From: CAZEHS01 sp964511875
GTDB taxonomy: Bacteria > Bacillota > Clostridia > Peptostreptococcales > Acidaminobacteraceae
Reading direction: 5' to 3'
DNA: 52,292 nucleotides
Assembly (NCBI GenBank): GCA_964511875.1
Contig: CAZEHS010000012.1
Coordinates: forward strand, 1-52,292
The notes under the pieces were generated by a model. The model was not told where the DNA came from and did no database searches. It saw nothing but the letters and a program-made list of their open reading frames with translations. This document shows positions 24,396-33,623 of this stretch, piece by piece (positions within the stretch are counted from its first letter, which is position 1; every line of letters starts with the position of its first letter). The position numbers were made by a program, and so were the translations under genes.

Positions 24396-25057
24396 ACTAT
24401 CCTGAAATCGCAGTACTGAATCCCCAGGAAATCGAAAAAGGCAGCATGGCTATCATTGAATCAGAAATGGGCCCCCATTCCTTCGGTGAGATTGAACTGA
24501 AGGTGGTCAAACGGGTGATCCATACAACTGCAGATTTTGAATATAAGGATTTGATCGTATTTCACAACAATCCGATTGAAAAGGCATTGGATTCCATACG
24601 TAAAGGCCGCAGCATATACGCTGATACGCGCATGGCAGCCTCCGGCATCAATGCAGGGGAAGTCAGCAGGTGGGGCGGAGAGGTGATCACATCCATCCAG
24701 GATGCATCCATTGCAGCAGAGGCCAAGGAACGGGGGGTCACCCGCTCGATGGTGGCCATGGAACAGATATGCAAACGGCCTGAAATAGGCATTTTCGCTA
24801 TCGGAAATGCTCCGACCGCACTTTTCGTTCTTATGGAACATATCCGACAGGGACTTGTAAAGCCCGATCTGGTGGTGGGCGTCCCCATCGGTTTCGTCGG
24901 TGCAGCTGAATCGAAGGAAGCCTTATTGAAACTGGATGTACCTGCCATAGTGATTCGCGGCCGTAAGGGCGGAAGTCCTGTAGCAGCAACGATTCTTAAT
25001 GCATTGCTGTATGTGCTGCGTGAGGAGATTGAGAATGGAGCGAACAGTCGTCCGTGA
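24392..25057 (+). CDS. cbiC: Cobalt-precorrin-8 methylmutase
   Basis: A 221-residue enzyme that moves the methyl group of precorrin-8 to give cobyrinate. It has GSMAIIESEMG at the start, VVKRVIHTTADFEY near residue 35 (with the catalytic histidine) and MAASGINAG near residue 80. IFAIGNAPTALF lies near residue 135. It begins within the stop codon of cbiK (ATGA) and overlaps cbiD by 23 bases, which suggests translational coupling. Length and motifs match the family. Confidence 0.95.
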   Translation: MNYPEIAVLNPQEIEKGSMAIIESEMGPHSFGEIELKVVKRVIHTTADFEYKDLIVFHNNPIEKALDSIRKGRSIYADTRMAASGINAGEVSRWGGEVITSIQDASIAAEAKERGVTRSMVAMEQICKRPEIGIFAIGNAPTALFVLMEHIRQGLVKPDLVVGVPIGFVGAAESKEALLKLDVPAIVIRGRKGGSPVAATILNALLYVLREEIENGANSRP

Positions 25058-26159
25058 TGGCAAGGAACTGAAATACGGGTATACCACCGGGACCTGTGCC
25101 ACCGGTGCGGCACTTGCCGCAGTGATGCTCCTGGAAACAGGAGAGGCGCCTCAGGCCGTCACCGTGCTGACTCCCAAGGGCTGGTCCGTTGTACTGGAAG
25201 TTCTGCAGCCCAGGCGGGGAGATGACTGGGCAGAAGCTGCCATCCGGAAGGATGCAGGCGATGATCCTGATGTGACCGACAAGCACCTCATTGTGAGCCG
25301 GGTTCAGCGGAATGATCATGGCACGGTCCTCTTCAAAGGCGGGACGGGAGTCGGTACCGTTACGAAACCCGGGCTTCAGATTGCAGTCGGTGAACCTGCC
25401 ATAAATCCGGTACCCAGAAAGATGATGGAGAACATACTGAAGCCGTATATCCGGGAGGGAAAAGGATTCACGGTGACGGTTTCGGTACCTGAGGGAGCTG
25501 AAACTGCACTGAAGACTTTCAATCCAAGACTTGGGATTGTCGGCGGAATCTCGATCATCGGCACCTCCGGCATTGTGGAGCCTATGAGTGAAGAGGCTTT
25601 GAAAGAATCCCTGGCGCTGGATCTGAGCATGAAAAAAGCAGCCGGATTAACCCGGATTGTCATGACGCCAGGGAACTATGGCAGGGATATCGGTATGACA
25701 CTGGGCATATCAGAAGAACATGTCGTAAAAACCAGCAATTTCGCAGGATTCATGTTGGACCGTGCATCGGAAATGGGATTCAAGGAAATCCTGTGGGTCG
25801 GCCATCTCGGAAAGCTGGTCAAAGTGGCAGCAGGGATATTCCAGACACACAGCAGTATGGCTGACGGCCGATTGGAAACACTGGCAGCCTGGGCCGGATC
25901 CGAGGGAGCTTCCCAGGAGCTGATCCGCTGTGTTCTGAACAGCAACACAACGGAGGAAGCGGTGGCTTTGCTGATGGAGGCGGGCCTGGAGTCTGTTTTC
26001 CCCATCCTGGCAAAAAGGGTCAGCGAACGATCCAGCGAACGCACCCGGGGACAGCTTACTGTTGGAACCATTCTCTTTACACTGGATAAGGGAATCATCG
26101 GCATGGACGAAGCCGGCAGGACTCTACTGGAGGCAATAACCCATGAAAAGACAGATTAA
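25035..26159 (+). CDS. cbiD: Cobalt-precorrin-5B C1-methyltransferase
   Basis: A 374-residue enzyme that uses SAM to methylate C1 of cobalt-precorrin-5B. It carries the GYTTGTCATGAALAAV motif near residue 12, GGTGVGTVTKPGL near residue 100 and GIVGGISIIGTSGIVEPMS near residue 170. The ATG at 25035 is set by GAGGAG 8 bases before it; an upstream in-frame ATG in the cbiC tail is less likely. It overlaps cbiC by 23 bases and cbiE by 17. Confidence 0.95.
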   Translation: MERTVVRDGKELKYGYTTGTCATGAALAAVMLLETGEAPQAVTVLTPKGWSVVLEVLQPRRGDDWAEAAIRKDAGDDPDVTDKHLIVSRVQRNDHGTVLFKGGTGVGTVTKPGLQIAVGEPAINPVPRKMMENILKPYIREGKGFTVTVSVPEGAETALKTFNPRLGIVGGISIIGTSGIVEPMSEEALKESLALDLSMKKAAGLTRIVMTPGNYGRDIGMTLGISEEHVVKTSNFAGFMLDRASEMGFKEILWVGHLGKLVKVAAGIFQTHSSMADGRLETLAAWAGSEGASQELIRCVLNSNTTEEAVALLMEAGLESVFPILAKRVSERSSERTRGQLTVGTILFTLDKGIIGMDEAGRTLLEAITHEKTD

Positions 26160-26805
26160 TGTGGTCGGGATCGGACCAGGCCATCCGGATTGGCTGCTGC
26201 CGATCGCTCATAGGATCCTGAGAGAATCCGACGTAGTCATAGGGGGCCGTCGCCAGCTTGAAGAACTGACACCCTTTGTAAAAGATACTCGCTTGCTGGA
26301 AGGGAATTATTCAGAAACAGCCGACTGGATTCTTGAGCATGCACACAGCTTGAATATATCCGTTGCGGTATCCGGGGACACTGGCTTTTACAGTCTTCTT
26401 GGCTATTTGAAAAAGCATCTCCCAGGGATTTCGCTGAACGTTATACCCGGCATAGGTTCACTGCAGTATTTTTTCGGTAGACTGGGACTTTGCTGGGAGA
26501 AAGCCATCCTGCTCAGCGCCCACGGCAGGGAGCTGGATCTTGGCCGATTTCAGGAAAATACCCTGGCCGGGATCCTGACGGATGGAATCATGACTCCTGG
26601 AGCTATTGCATCCGAGCTGATACTGCTGGAGAAAGATGAATTGTGGATGGCGGTTGGTGAGAACCTTTCTTATAGTAATGAGACCATCACGATCGGATGT
26701 GTGACAGAAATTCAGGATATGCTCTTTGAGCCTCTGAACGCGGTTCTCGTTCTTCCTGCAGAGCAGGCAATCAGTTTAAAAAAGGATGCGGAAAATGACA
26801 GATAA
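26143..26805 (+). CDS. cbiE: Cobalt-precorrin-7 C5-methyltransferase
   Basis: A 220-residue methyltransferase that works with CbiT on the C5 position. It has the tetrapyrrole methylase start INVVGIGPGHPDWLLPIAHRIL and VAVSGDTGFYSLLGYLKKHL near residue 75. VIPGIGSLQYFFGRLG lies near residue 102. The gene overlaps cbiD by 17 bases and cbiT by about 11, so it is tightly coupled. CbiE and CbiT are fused in some organisms and are separate here. Confidence 0.94.
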   Translation: MKRQINVVGIGPGHPDWLLPIAHRILRESDVVIGGRRQLEELTPFVKDTRLLEGNYSETADWILEHAHSLNISVAVSGDTGFYSLLGYLKKHLPGISLNVIPGIGSLQYFFGRLGLCWEKAILLSAHGRELDLGRFQENTLAGILTDGIMTPGAIASELILLEKDELWMAVGENLSYSNETITIGCVTEIQDMLFEPLNAVLVLPAEQAISLKKDAENDR

Positions 26806-27400
26806 CCCGGATTATCGAAAAGCCTTCATGGCAGACAGCGCCTATCAGCGGGGAGCGGTTCCAATGACAAAGGAAGAAGTACGCTGGCTGTCTTTGCTGA
26901 AGCTTCGGATCAGTCCCTCAGATCATCTGCTGGATATCGGCGCGGGAACCGGATCTGTGACTATCGGAGCAGCATTGCTGGCACATGCGGGAAGTGTGAC
27001 TGCTGTTGAGAAGAATCCGGAGGCTTTGGATCTGATCCGGCTCAACGCCGAGCGGTCTGAAGTCAGGAATCTCAGGATTGTCCCGGGCACGGCTCCGGAA
27101 GTGCTGGCAGAATTCACTCAATTCGATGGGATTTTCATCGGCGGCAGTGGAGGGCATATGGGCCTGCTGATTGACTGGTGCGGAGATCATCTGAGTCCTG
27201 GGGGCCGTCTTGTGCTCAATACCGTGACACTTGAAAATGCTGCTGAGGCAGTCAAAGCAATCAAAAACGGAATGTTTGAAGAGATCGAGACGATTCAGAT
27301 ATCCATAGCAAGGGGCAGGAATGCCGGAAGCCTGACTTTATGGGAAGCCCAGAATCCGGTGATGATCCTATCTGCCACCAGGAGGAACGATGAAAGGTAA
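26795..27400 (+). CDS. cbiT: Cobalt-precorrin-6B C15-methyltransferase (decarboxylating)
   Basis: A 201-residue class I methyltransferase. It has MTKEEVRWLSLLKLRI at the start, then the SAM-binding LLDIGAGTGSVTIGAALL near residue 45 and FDGIFIGGSGGHMG near residue 110. It methylates C15 with loss of the acetate carboxyl. Two ATGs are possible (26786 and 26795); the second is kept because the first lies too close to the AAGG site. It overlaps cbiE and is followed closely by cbiL. Confidence 0.94.
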   Translation: MTDNPDYRKAFMADSAYQRGAVPMTKEEVRWLSLLKLRISPSDHLLDIGAGTGSVTIGAALLAHAGSVTAVEKNPEALDLIRLNAERSEVRNLRIVPGTAPEVLAEFTQFDGIFIGGSGGHMGLLIDWCGDHLSPGGRLVLNTVTLENAAEAVKAIKNGMFEEIETIQISIARGRNAGSLTLWEAQNPVMILSATRRNDER

Positions 27401-28103
27401 ATTTTACGGAATAGGCGTAGGTCCGGGAGATCCTGGACTGCTGACAGTAAAGGCTGTGGAACTGATTCGGCTGGCGGATGTCATTGTCTGCCCGGAGTCT
27501 AAAAAGGATGAAGGAAGCATCGCCCTGAAGATTGCAGAACCCTATCTTAGAGAAGAAACCGAACAGCTTGCCCTGGTATTCCCGATGACGCACGACAAGG
27601 AGATCCTCGGGGCAGCCTGGCGGGAAAATGCCATCCGAATCCATAAGGAAACTGAAAAAGGCAAGGTTCTCGTATTCCTGACACTGGGAGATCCGACGGT
27701 ATTCAGTACTTATATGTATATGGTTCCGTATCTGCTGGAACAGGGAGTCGAGGTGGAAACGGTACCGGGGATTACTTCCTTTACGGCAGTGGCTTCACGG
27801 ATGAATCTGCCGCTGACACTGGGCCATGAAACCCTGGCTGTTGTGCCGCTGATGAAAGGCTGCTCAAACGCACGGGCAGCACTTGAGAATTTCGATAACT
27901 GTGTGATTATGAAGCCTTCCCATGACAGCGAAACACTGGCTGCTCTCCTGCTGGAAATGGGCCTTCAGGATAAATTCGTTCTGATAAGCCGTTGCGGTAC
28001 GGAGGAAGAAACTCTCTGTACGGATATACATGAGCTATCCAGCGGTAAAGTACCGTATCTCTCCACCATGATCGTAAAAAAAGGAGGACTCTCTCTTGGC
28101 TGA
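27390..28103 (+). CDS. cbiL: Cobalt-precorrin-2 C20-methyltransferase
   Basis: A 237-residue tetrapyrrole methylase. It starts KFYGIGVGPGDPGLLTVKAVELI and has VLVFLTLGDPTVFSTYMYM near residue 95. VETVPGITSFTAVASRMNLPL, near residue 120, is characteristic of the C20 enzyme. It is the first methylation after cobalt insertion. It overlaps cbiT by 11 bases and cbiF by 8 bases. Confidence 0.95.
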   Translation: MKGKFYGIGVGPGDPGLLTVKAVELIRLADVIVCPESKKDEGSIALKIAEPYLREETEQLALVFPMTHDKEILGAAWRENAIRIHKETEKGKVLVFLTLGDPTVFSTYMYMVPYLLEQGVEVETVPGITSFTAVASRMNLPLTLGHETLAVVPLMKGCSNARAALENFDNCVIMKPSHDSETLAALLLEMGLQDKFVLISRCGTEEETLCTDIHELSSGKVPYLSTMIVKKGGLSLG

Positions 28104-28851
28104 AGTCATATTCGTAGGTGCGGGCCCCGGTGACCCGGAACTGATAACAATTAAAGGACAGCGTGCAGTAGAAGAGGCTGATGTCATCATTTACGCGGGC
28201 TCTCTGGTGAACCCGGAAGTCCTTGCAAAACGCAAATCAGGCAGTGATGTTCACAACAGTGCTGAAATGACATTGGATCAGGTCATCAGTGTCATGGAGG
28301 ACGCAATTGCCCAAGGTAAACAGGTTGCCCGGGTCCATACCGGCGATCCAAGCATCTATGGGGCTATCCGTGAGCAGATCGACCGTTTGGATGCCCTCGG
28401 GATTCCATGTCGTGTGATTCCGGGCGTAAGCAGCTTTGTTGCTTCTGCCGCCGCTCTTCGCAGAGAGTTCACACTTCCTGATGTCTCACAGACCATCATT
28501 TGTACCCGTCTGGAAGGGCGAACCCCTGTGCCTGAAGCGGAGCAGCTGGAAAAACTGGCTTCTCATCAGGCCTCCATGGCAATTTTCCTTTCTGTCCAAA
28601 TGATTGATGAAGTAGTGGCAAGGCTTTGCACACATTATGGGTCGGATACGCCGGTTGCCATCGTTGAAAAAGCCACTTGGCCGGATCAGCGCATCATCCA
28701 GGGGACCCTGGCCGATATCGGCGACAAGGTCCGTGAGGCGGGCATCCGTAAGACTGCACAGATCCTGGTAGGACGATTCCTGGGGGATCAGTATTCGCTT
28801 TCAAAGCTCTATGATCCCACCTTCACACACGAATACAGGAGTGCTGAGTAA
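28096..28851 (+). CDS. cbiF: Cobalt-precorrin-4 C11-methyltransferase
   Basis: A 251-residue tetrapyrrole methylase starting at a TTG at 28096, placed by GGAGG 8 bases before it. It has VIFVGAGPGDPELITIKG, then YAGSLVNPEVL near residue 35, VARVHTGDPSIYGAI near residue 75, and VSSFVASAAALRREFTLP near residue 115. It methylates C11. Its stop shares one base with the start of cbiG. Confidence 0.95.
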   Translation: MAEVIFVGAGPGDPELITIKGQRAVEEADVIIYAGSLVNPEVLAKRKSGSDVHNSAEMTLDQVISVMEDAIAQGKQVARVHTGDPSIYGAIREQIDRLDALGIPCRVIPGVSSFVASAAALRREFTLPDVSQTIICTRLEGRTPVPEAEQLEKLASHQASMAIFLSVQMIDEVVARLCTHYGSDTPVAIVEKATWPDQRIIQGTLADIGDKVREAGIRKTAQILVGRFLGDQYSLSKLYDPTFTHEYRSAE

Positions 28852-29879
28852 TGAAAATAGCGATACTCTCTGTTTCAAGACTGGGGTTTGCCCAGTCGAA
28901 AAACCTTCTGGAGAGTTATCCTGAGGCTGCCGTTTATACTTCAGGGCCCTGGATCGAATCATGGGCCAGTCCCATTGAACCTGATCTTAAAACGCTGACA
29001 GGGAATCTTTTTGCTGAAACGGATGCCTTGATTTTCATAATGGCATCCGGCATAGCGGTGCGCATGATAGCTCCTTTCCTGGCAGGAAAAGATGCTGACC
29101 CGGCAGTCCTCGTGATGGATGATCAGGGAAAATGGGTGATTCCATTGCTTTCAGGTCATCTGGGCGGTGCAAACCATCTGGCACAGGAAATTTCTGAACG
29201 GACCGGTGCTCAGGCAGTTGTGACCACCGCGACTGACGGGAAAGGTCTGACCGCTGTTGATATGCTCGCTGTAAAGAACAATTGGATCATACCGAATCTT
29301 GATGCTGCCAAAAGAGCTACAGCTGCGCTGCTTGACGGTGAACCGATATCGATGGCATCATGGGGTCCAATGCCGGAAAATCTTCCTGCAGGGTATGTAA
29401 GGGCCGAGGATGCCCATGAGGATAAAGGATGGCGCATTGTTGTAACACCCTATTCATGCCAACCTGGCGAGAAGGAAGTCTGGCTGATTCCCAAATGCAT
29501 CACACTGGGAGTGGGATGCCGAAAGGACATCGCTTTCGAGGCTGTTTACGGATTGGTGGAGCGGAGCCTGCAGGAACTGGGCATTGATCAGCGAGCGGTG
29601 AGCAGGATCGCGTCTATCGATCTGAAGGCGAAGGAGCCCGCACTTTTGAGGCTGTCGGAACACCTGAAGGTCCCTCTTGTCACATTTTCTGCAGAGGCTC
29701 TTGCAGTGATTGCCCCGCAATTCCAGCAATCAGAATTTGTAAGGAATACAACCGGAGTAGGTGCGGTCTCAGAACCTGCAGGCTGTATGGCTTCCAGGGG
29801 CCGGTGTCTTTTACCTAAACAGGCCGGCAACGGCGTAACATTATCCATATGGGAGGACCGATTAAATGAAAGCAGGTAG
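28851..29879 (+). CDS. cbiG: Cobalt-precorrin-5A hydrolase
   Basis: A 342-residue CbiG that opens the delta-lactone and releases acetaldehyde during ring contraction. The N-terminal part has LIFIMASGIAVRMIAPFL near residue 62 and GHLGGANHLAQEISERTGAQ near residue 103. The C-terminal part begins about residue 215 with LGVGCRKDIAFEAV. The two halves are in one chain, as in most Clostridia. It overlaps cbiH by 14 bases. Confidence 0.94.
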   Translation: MKIAILSVSRLGFAQSKNLLESYPEAAVYTSGPWIESWASPIEPDLKTLTGNLFAETDALIFIMASGIAVRMIAPFLAGKDADPAVLVMDDQGKWVIPLLSGHLGGANHLAQEISERTGAQAVVTTATDGKGLTAVDMLAVKNNWIIPNLDAAKRATAALLDGEPISMASWGPMPENLPAGYVRAEDAHEDKGWRIVVTPYSCQPGEKEVWLIPKCITLGVGCRKDIAFEAVYGLVERSLQELGIDQRAVSRIASIDLKAKEPALLRLSEHLKVPLVTFSAEALAVIAPQFQQSEFVRNTTGVGAVSEPAGCMASRGRCLLPKQAGNGVTLSIWEDRLNESR

Positions 29880-30603
29880 AATAACTGTTGTGGGAATCGG
29901 CCCGGGCAATGAAGAGCAGATGTCTCCTAAAGCCAGAAAGGCCTTGGAAGCATCTGATGTCATTATCGGGTATTCGGCGTATATAGAATTGGTCGAGCAT
30001 CTGTTGGTTGGAAAAACAGTGATATCTTCCGGTATGAAGCGGGAAGTGGACAGGTGCGAACAGGTCCTGGACTATGCTCTTAAGGGACACAATACAGCCC
30101 TTATAAGCAGCGGAGATGCAGGAATATACGGAATGGCCGGAATCATGCTGGAATTGGTTCAGCGGGAAGGTCACGACATCCAGGTGGATATCATCCCCGG
30201 TATCACAGCATCTCAAGCTGCCGCTGCAGTCCTTGGCGCGCCGCTGATGCATGACTTCGTGACCATCAGCCTCAGTGACCTGATGACAGAATGGGCTGTG
30301 ATTGAAAAGCGCCTTCATGCAGCAGGTGCAGGCGATTTCGTTGTCTGTCTTTATAATCCTAAAAGCAAGGGAAGGCCGGACCATATCCTCCGTGCTCAGG
30401 AAATCCTGCTTGAGTATAAACGTCCTGATACTCCTGTCGGGATTGTCCGAAATGCTGCCCGTGAAGGCGAGATTGCAACAATAAGCAGACTGGACAAATT
30501 TACAGAATGTGAAATCGATATGTTCTCTACAGTCATCATAGGCAATCAGACCACCTACGTTCATAACAACAGGATGATCACTCCACGGGGGTATTCCTTG
30601 TGA
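29866..30603 (+). CDS. cbiH: Cobalt-precorrin-3 C17-methyltransferase
   Basis: A 245-residue methylase that also contracts the ring. It has ITVVGIGPGNEEQMSPKARKAL, then VIIGYSAYIELVEHLL near residue 33, and ALISSGDAGIYGMAGIMLEL near residue 79. IPGITASQAAAAVLGAPLMHDF lies near residue 111 and FVVCLYNPKSKGRPDH near residue 162. The order of motifs is that of CbiH. It overlaps cbiJ by four bases. Confidence 0.95.
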   Translation: MKAGRITVVGIGPGNEEQMSPKARKALEASDVIIGYSAYIELVEHLLVGKTVISSGMKREVDRCEQVLDYALKGHNTALISSGDAGIYGMAGIMLELVQREGHDIQVDIIPGITASQAAAAVLGAPLMHDFVTISLSDLMTEWAVIEKRLHAAGAGDFVVCLYNPKSKGRPDHILRAQEILLEYKRPDTPVGIVRNAAREGEIATISRLDKFTECEIDMFSTVIIGNQTTYVHNNRMITPRGYSL

Positions 30604-31364
30604 TCCTAGTGATGGCAGGTACATCCGATGGGAAGGAGCTGGCAGCTTCAATTCAAAAAAAAGGCTTCCCGGTGCTGGTTACAGTGACCAGCGCATATGG
30701 GGAATCCTTGGCAATTGAAAAGGGACTTCAGGTCCATACAGGTCCTCTTGATGCTCATGCCCTTGTAAAACTTGTCATAGCTGAACGAATTCAGATGATT
30801 GTGGATGCGACCCATCCCTATGCTGTTCAGGCCTCGGCTACTGGAATGGAAGCAGCTGAAAAAACGGGAATTCCGTATTTTAGATATGAAAGACCTGTCA
30901 GCAGAAATGAAGAGCCTTTCATTTCTCATTTTGCAACATTGGAAAACATCTGCAAGGCGGTTGAAGAAGCATCAGGAAATATCTTTCTGACTTTGGGCAG
31001 TAATCATCTGTCTTTGTTCAGCGGTTTTAAAAACATTGAGAACCTTTATATACGGATTCTGCCTGTACCTGCACTGATCGAAAAATGCCTGGGATATGGC
31101 TTTCGATCCGATCATATCCTTGCTATGCAGGGACCTTTCAGTAAGGCGTTCAATGAAGCCCTGATCACGCAATGGGATATTTCCGTTCTCGTGACCAAGG
31201 ACAGTGCAGGGCCTGGCGGATTTAACGAGAAGATAGAGGCTGCAAGAAATACCGGAATCAGCCTTTTTCTTCTGAACAGGCCTCTGGTAAATTATAAAGA
31301 GGTCTATGATTCTACAGAAATCCTGATAGACAAGATATGCCGGACATATACTGCTGTAAAATGA
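30600..31364 (+). CDS. cbiJ: Cobalt-precorrin-6A reductase
   Basis: A 254-residue NAD(P)H-dependent reductase. It begins ILVMAGTSDGKELAASIQKKG, with MIVDATHPYAVQASATGMEAAE near residue 65 and FLTLGSNHL near residue 129. HILAMQGPFSKAFNEALI, near residue 171, and LVTKDSAGPGGFNEK complete the family pattern. The GTG start at 30600 lies inside the end of cbiH, preceded by GGGGG. It is the last gene of the operon and is followed by a terminator. Confidence 0.94.
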   Translation: MILVMAGTSDGKELAASIQKKGFPVLVTVTSAYGESLAIEKGLQVHTGPLDAHALVKLVIAERIQMIVDATHPYAVQASATGMEAAEKTGIPYFRYERPVSRNEEPFISHFATLENICKAVEEASGNIFLTLGSNHLSLFSGFKNIENLYIRILPVPALIEKCLGYGFRSDHILAMQGPFSKAFNEALITQWDISVLVTKDSAGPGGFNEKIEAARNTGISLFLLNRPLVNYKEVYDSTEILIDKICRTYTAVK

Positions 31365-31371
31365 GTTGTAT

Positions 31372-31405
31372 AATCTCCTGATTTCAGGGGATTTTCTTTT
31401 TTTTT
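31372..31405 (+). terminator. Terminator of the cbi operon
   Basis: A 10-base stem with one G-T pair (31372-31381 with 31384-31393) and a T run of nine. Confidence 0.8.
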
Positions 31406-31505
31406 GAAGGCTTGTGTTAGAATAAGTGTATAATTGAATCATATAGCTTTCGATAAACCGGATGAACGTATCAGCAGACAGAATACGGTTAAGAGAGGAA
31501 CTGAC

Positions 31506-33623
31506 ATGAACGATAAACAGGATCCGGAAAATATCCTGAATACTGAAAAAATTTCAGACAGTGCCAGCACCCTCGATAATCCTGAAAACCAATTATGGCA
31601 CCTGGATTATTATAATGAGTTCTTCTACAAATCACCTGTTGCTACTGCACTGCTGGATAACGATGACTGTGTAATGGAAATCAATCAGGCATTTCATAAC
31701 CTGTTCGGGTATACTGCTGAGGAAGCGACCGGCAGGCCGATCAATAACCTTGTTGCCTATAAGATTGTCACAGAAGAGGCAGAGCTGGTATCTGCGGATT
31801 CCATATCCGGCAATGTCGTCAGTCTGGAATCCACCCGCTATCATAAGAATGGCGATGGGATTCCTGTCAGTATCCTGGCATATCCCGTTTACAGCAGAGA
31901 TCAGAAGGTTGCGGTCTATGTGACATATTCGGACATCCGCGAACGAAAATTATATGAACATCAGCTTCGTATATTTTCTCGGATCCTGGAAAAAAGCACA
32001 GAAGCGGTATGCATCTTTGATGAAACCGGCACCGTTCAATGGGTCAACCAGACCTTTCACGATCTGATCGGCCCATACGAGGATCAATGGGTCGAGACAC
32101 TTCCCAGCCTTGCCATCATCGGCCAGGACGTCTATGATGAGGTCATGAAGTCCTTGAAATCCGGGAACTCATGGAAAGGTGATGTACAGGCTTCCGGACT
32201 CAACGGCAAGCTGTTTCCAGCCTGGATCAATGCGTTTTGCCTTGAGGCAGATGAGCAGGGACAAATCGAATACATCATGCTGATCAACGACATTACCGAT
32301 CTGAGGCAGAAGGAAGAAAAATTGGATTATCTGTCATCCAAGGATCCTCTGACAGGGCTCAGCAACCGGGCAACTTTCATTGATTTCTTCAGAACAATGG
32401 TGTTCAGTGCGGAAGCGGATGAGGAGATCGCGCTGCTGTTCATTGATCTTGACGATTTCAAGCTGATCAATGAAAACAACAGTCATGCAGTCGGCGATGA
32501 GATCCTGAAATACGCATCTTCTCTATTCCGAACGAGTCTGCGGGATTCAGATACCCTGGCCAGATACGGAGGGGATGAGTTTGTCATCGCTCTGAAGGGG
32601 AATAATGCGGATGCCATATCCCGCCGGGTTGTGGATCGAATCATCGATAAGCTTAAAGAACCTGTATTCATGAAGGATCTGGAGCTGAATATTACTCTCA
32701 GCATCGGGATCGCCTTTTATCCGAGGGACGGTATCGACGGGAATGCATTGATACGTCATGCGGAAATGGCCATGTACGATGCCAAGAGGGATCGCAAAAC
32801 CTCAGTGCAGTATTACAATGCCAATCTACGAGACAGCATCAGGGATGCTTTCATCATGAAGAATTCCCTGCATAACGCCATAAGGGACGGGGAAATATAT
32901 CTGGCATATCAGCCGATTGTTGATACCTTAACTGGGAAAGTAATGGGAGTCGAAGCACTTGCGCGATGGTTCAGTCCTCGTCTTGGTCAGGTTCCGCCAG
33001 ATAAGTTCATTGCGATTGCAGAGGAGTCCGATCTGATCGGGGAGATTGGACTATGGATTATCCGGGAGGCCTGCAGACAGCAGGTGAAATTAGAGGAGCA
33101 AGGATACCCTGATCTGTACATGGCGGTCAATGTATCCGTTAAACAGCTGGAATCCGAAGACTTCACCAGAATTGTAGAAGATGCGGTATCACACAGTGGA
33201 ATGAAACCGCATAACCTTGAAATAGAAGTCACTGAGAGTATTCAGGTCAACAATACGGAAAAGTGCATTGAACGGCTGACTCAGATAAAAAACCTCGGCG
33301 TATCCATCGCCATGGATGATTTTGGAACCGGATATTCATCGCTTGCACAGCTCAGTCGCCTGCCCCTGGACAAGCTGAAGATCGACAGGTCCTTCATTGT
33401 CGATATGGACAGCAACCTCCCTCTCATCGGGATCATCATGGCCATGGCAGACAGTCTTCATCTGAAGGTGGTTGCTGAGGGGGTAGAGACCCAGGAACAG
33501 TATCTGCGGCTAAAGGATTCGCAATGCGATTTCATTCAGGGGTTCTTATTCTCCAAACCCCTTTCTCCTGAAGAGCTTCTTCAGATGCTATGGAATAACA
33601 AGAATCAGGGCGGTTCACTATGA
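31506..33623 (+). CDS. PAS-PAS-GGDEF-EAL cyclic di-GMP enzyme
   Basis: A 705-residue signalling protein with two PAS domains (about 40-155 and 160-275), a GGDEF domain (about 280-440) and an EAL domain (about 455-700). GGDEF is intact (ARYGGDEF), with the inhibitory RxxD site five residues before it (RDSD). The EAL domain keeps GVEALARW, the AVNVS asparagine, the MDDFGTGYSS motif and LKIDRSF, so synthesis and hydrolysis of cyclic di-GMP are both possible. There is no signal peptide or membrane span; it is probably cytoplasmic. The ATG at 31506 follows GAGAGGA. It shares an ATGA with the sigma-54 activator downstream. Confidence 0.95.
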   Translation: MNDKQDPENILNTEKISDSASTLDNPENQLWHLDYYNEFFYKSPVATALLDNDDCVMEINQAFHNLFGYTAEEATGRPINNLVAYKIVTEEAELVSADSISGNVVSLESTRYHKNGDGIPVSILAYPVYSRDQKVAVYVTYSDIRERKLYEHQLRIFSRILEKSTEAVCIFDETGTVQWVNQTFHDLIGPYEDQWVETLPSLAIIGQDVYDEVMKSLKSGNSWKGDVQASGLNGKLFPAWINAFCLEADEQGQIEYIMLINDITDLRQKEEKLDYLSSKDPLTGLSNRATFIDFFRTMVFSAEADEEIALLFIDLDDFKLINENNSHAVGDEILKYASSLFRTSLRDSDTLARYGGDEFVIALKGNNADAISRRVVDRIIDKLKEPVFMKDLELNITLSIGIAFYPRDGIDGNALIRHAEMAMYDAKRDRKTSVQYYNANLRDSIRDAFIMKNSLHNAIRDGEIYLAYQPIVDTLTGKVMGVEALARWFSPRLGQVPPDKFIAIAEESDLIGEIGLWIIREACRQQVKLEEQGYPDLYMAVNVSVKQLESEDFTRIVEDAVSHSGMKPHNLEIEVTESIQVNNTEKCIERLTQIKNLGVSIAMDDFGTGYSSLAQLSRLPLDKLKIDRSFIVDMDSNLPLIGIIMAMADSLHLKVVAEGVETQEQYLRLKDSQCDFIQGFLFSKPLSPEELLQMLWNNKNQGGSL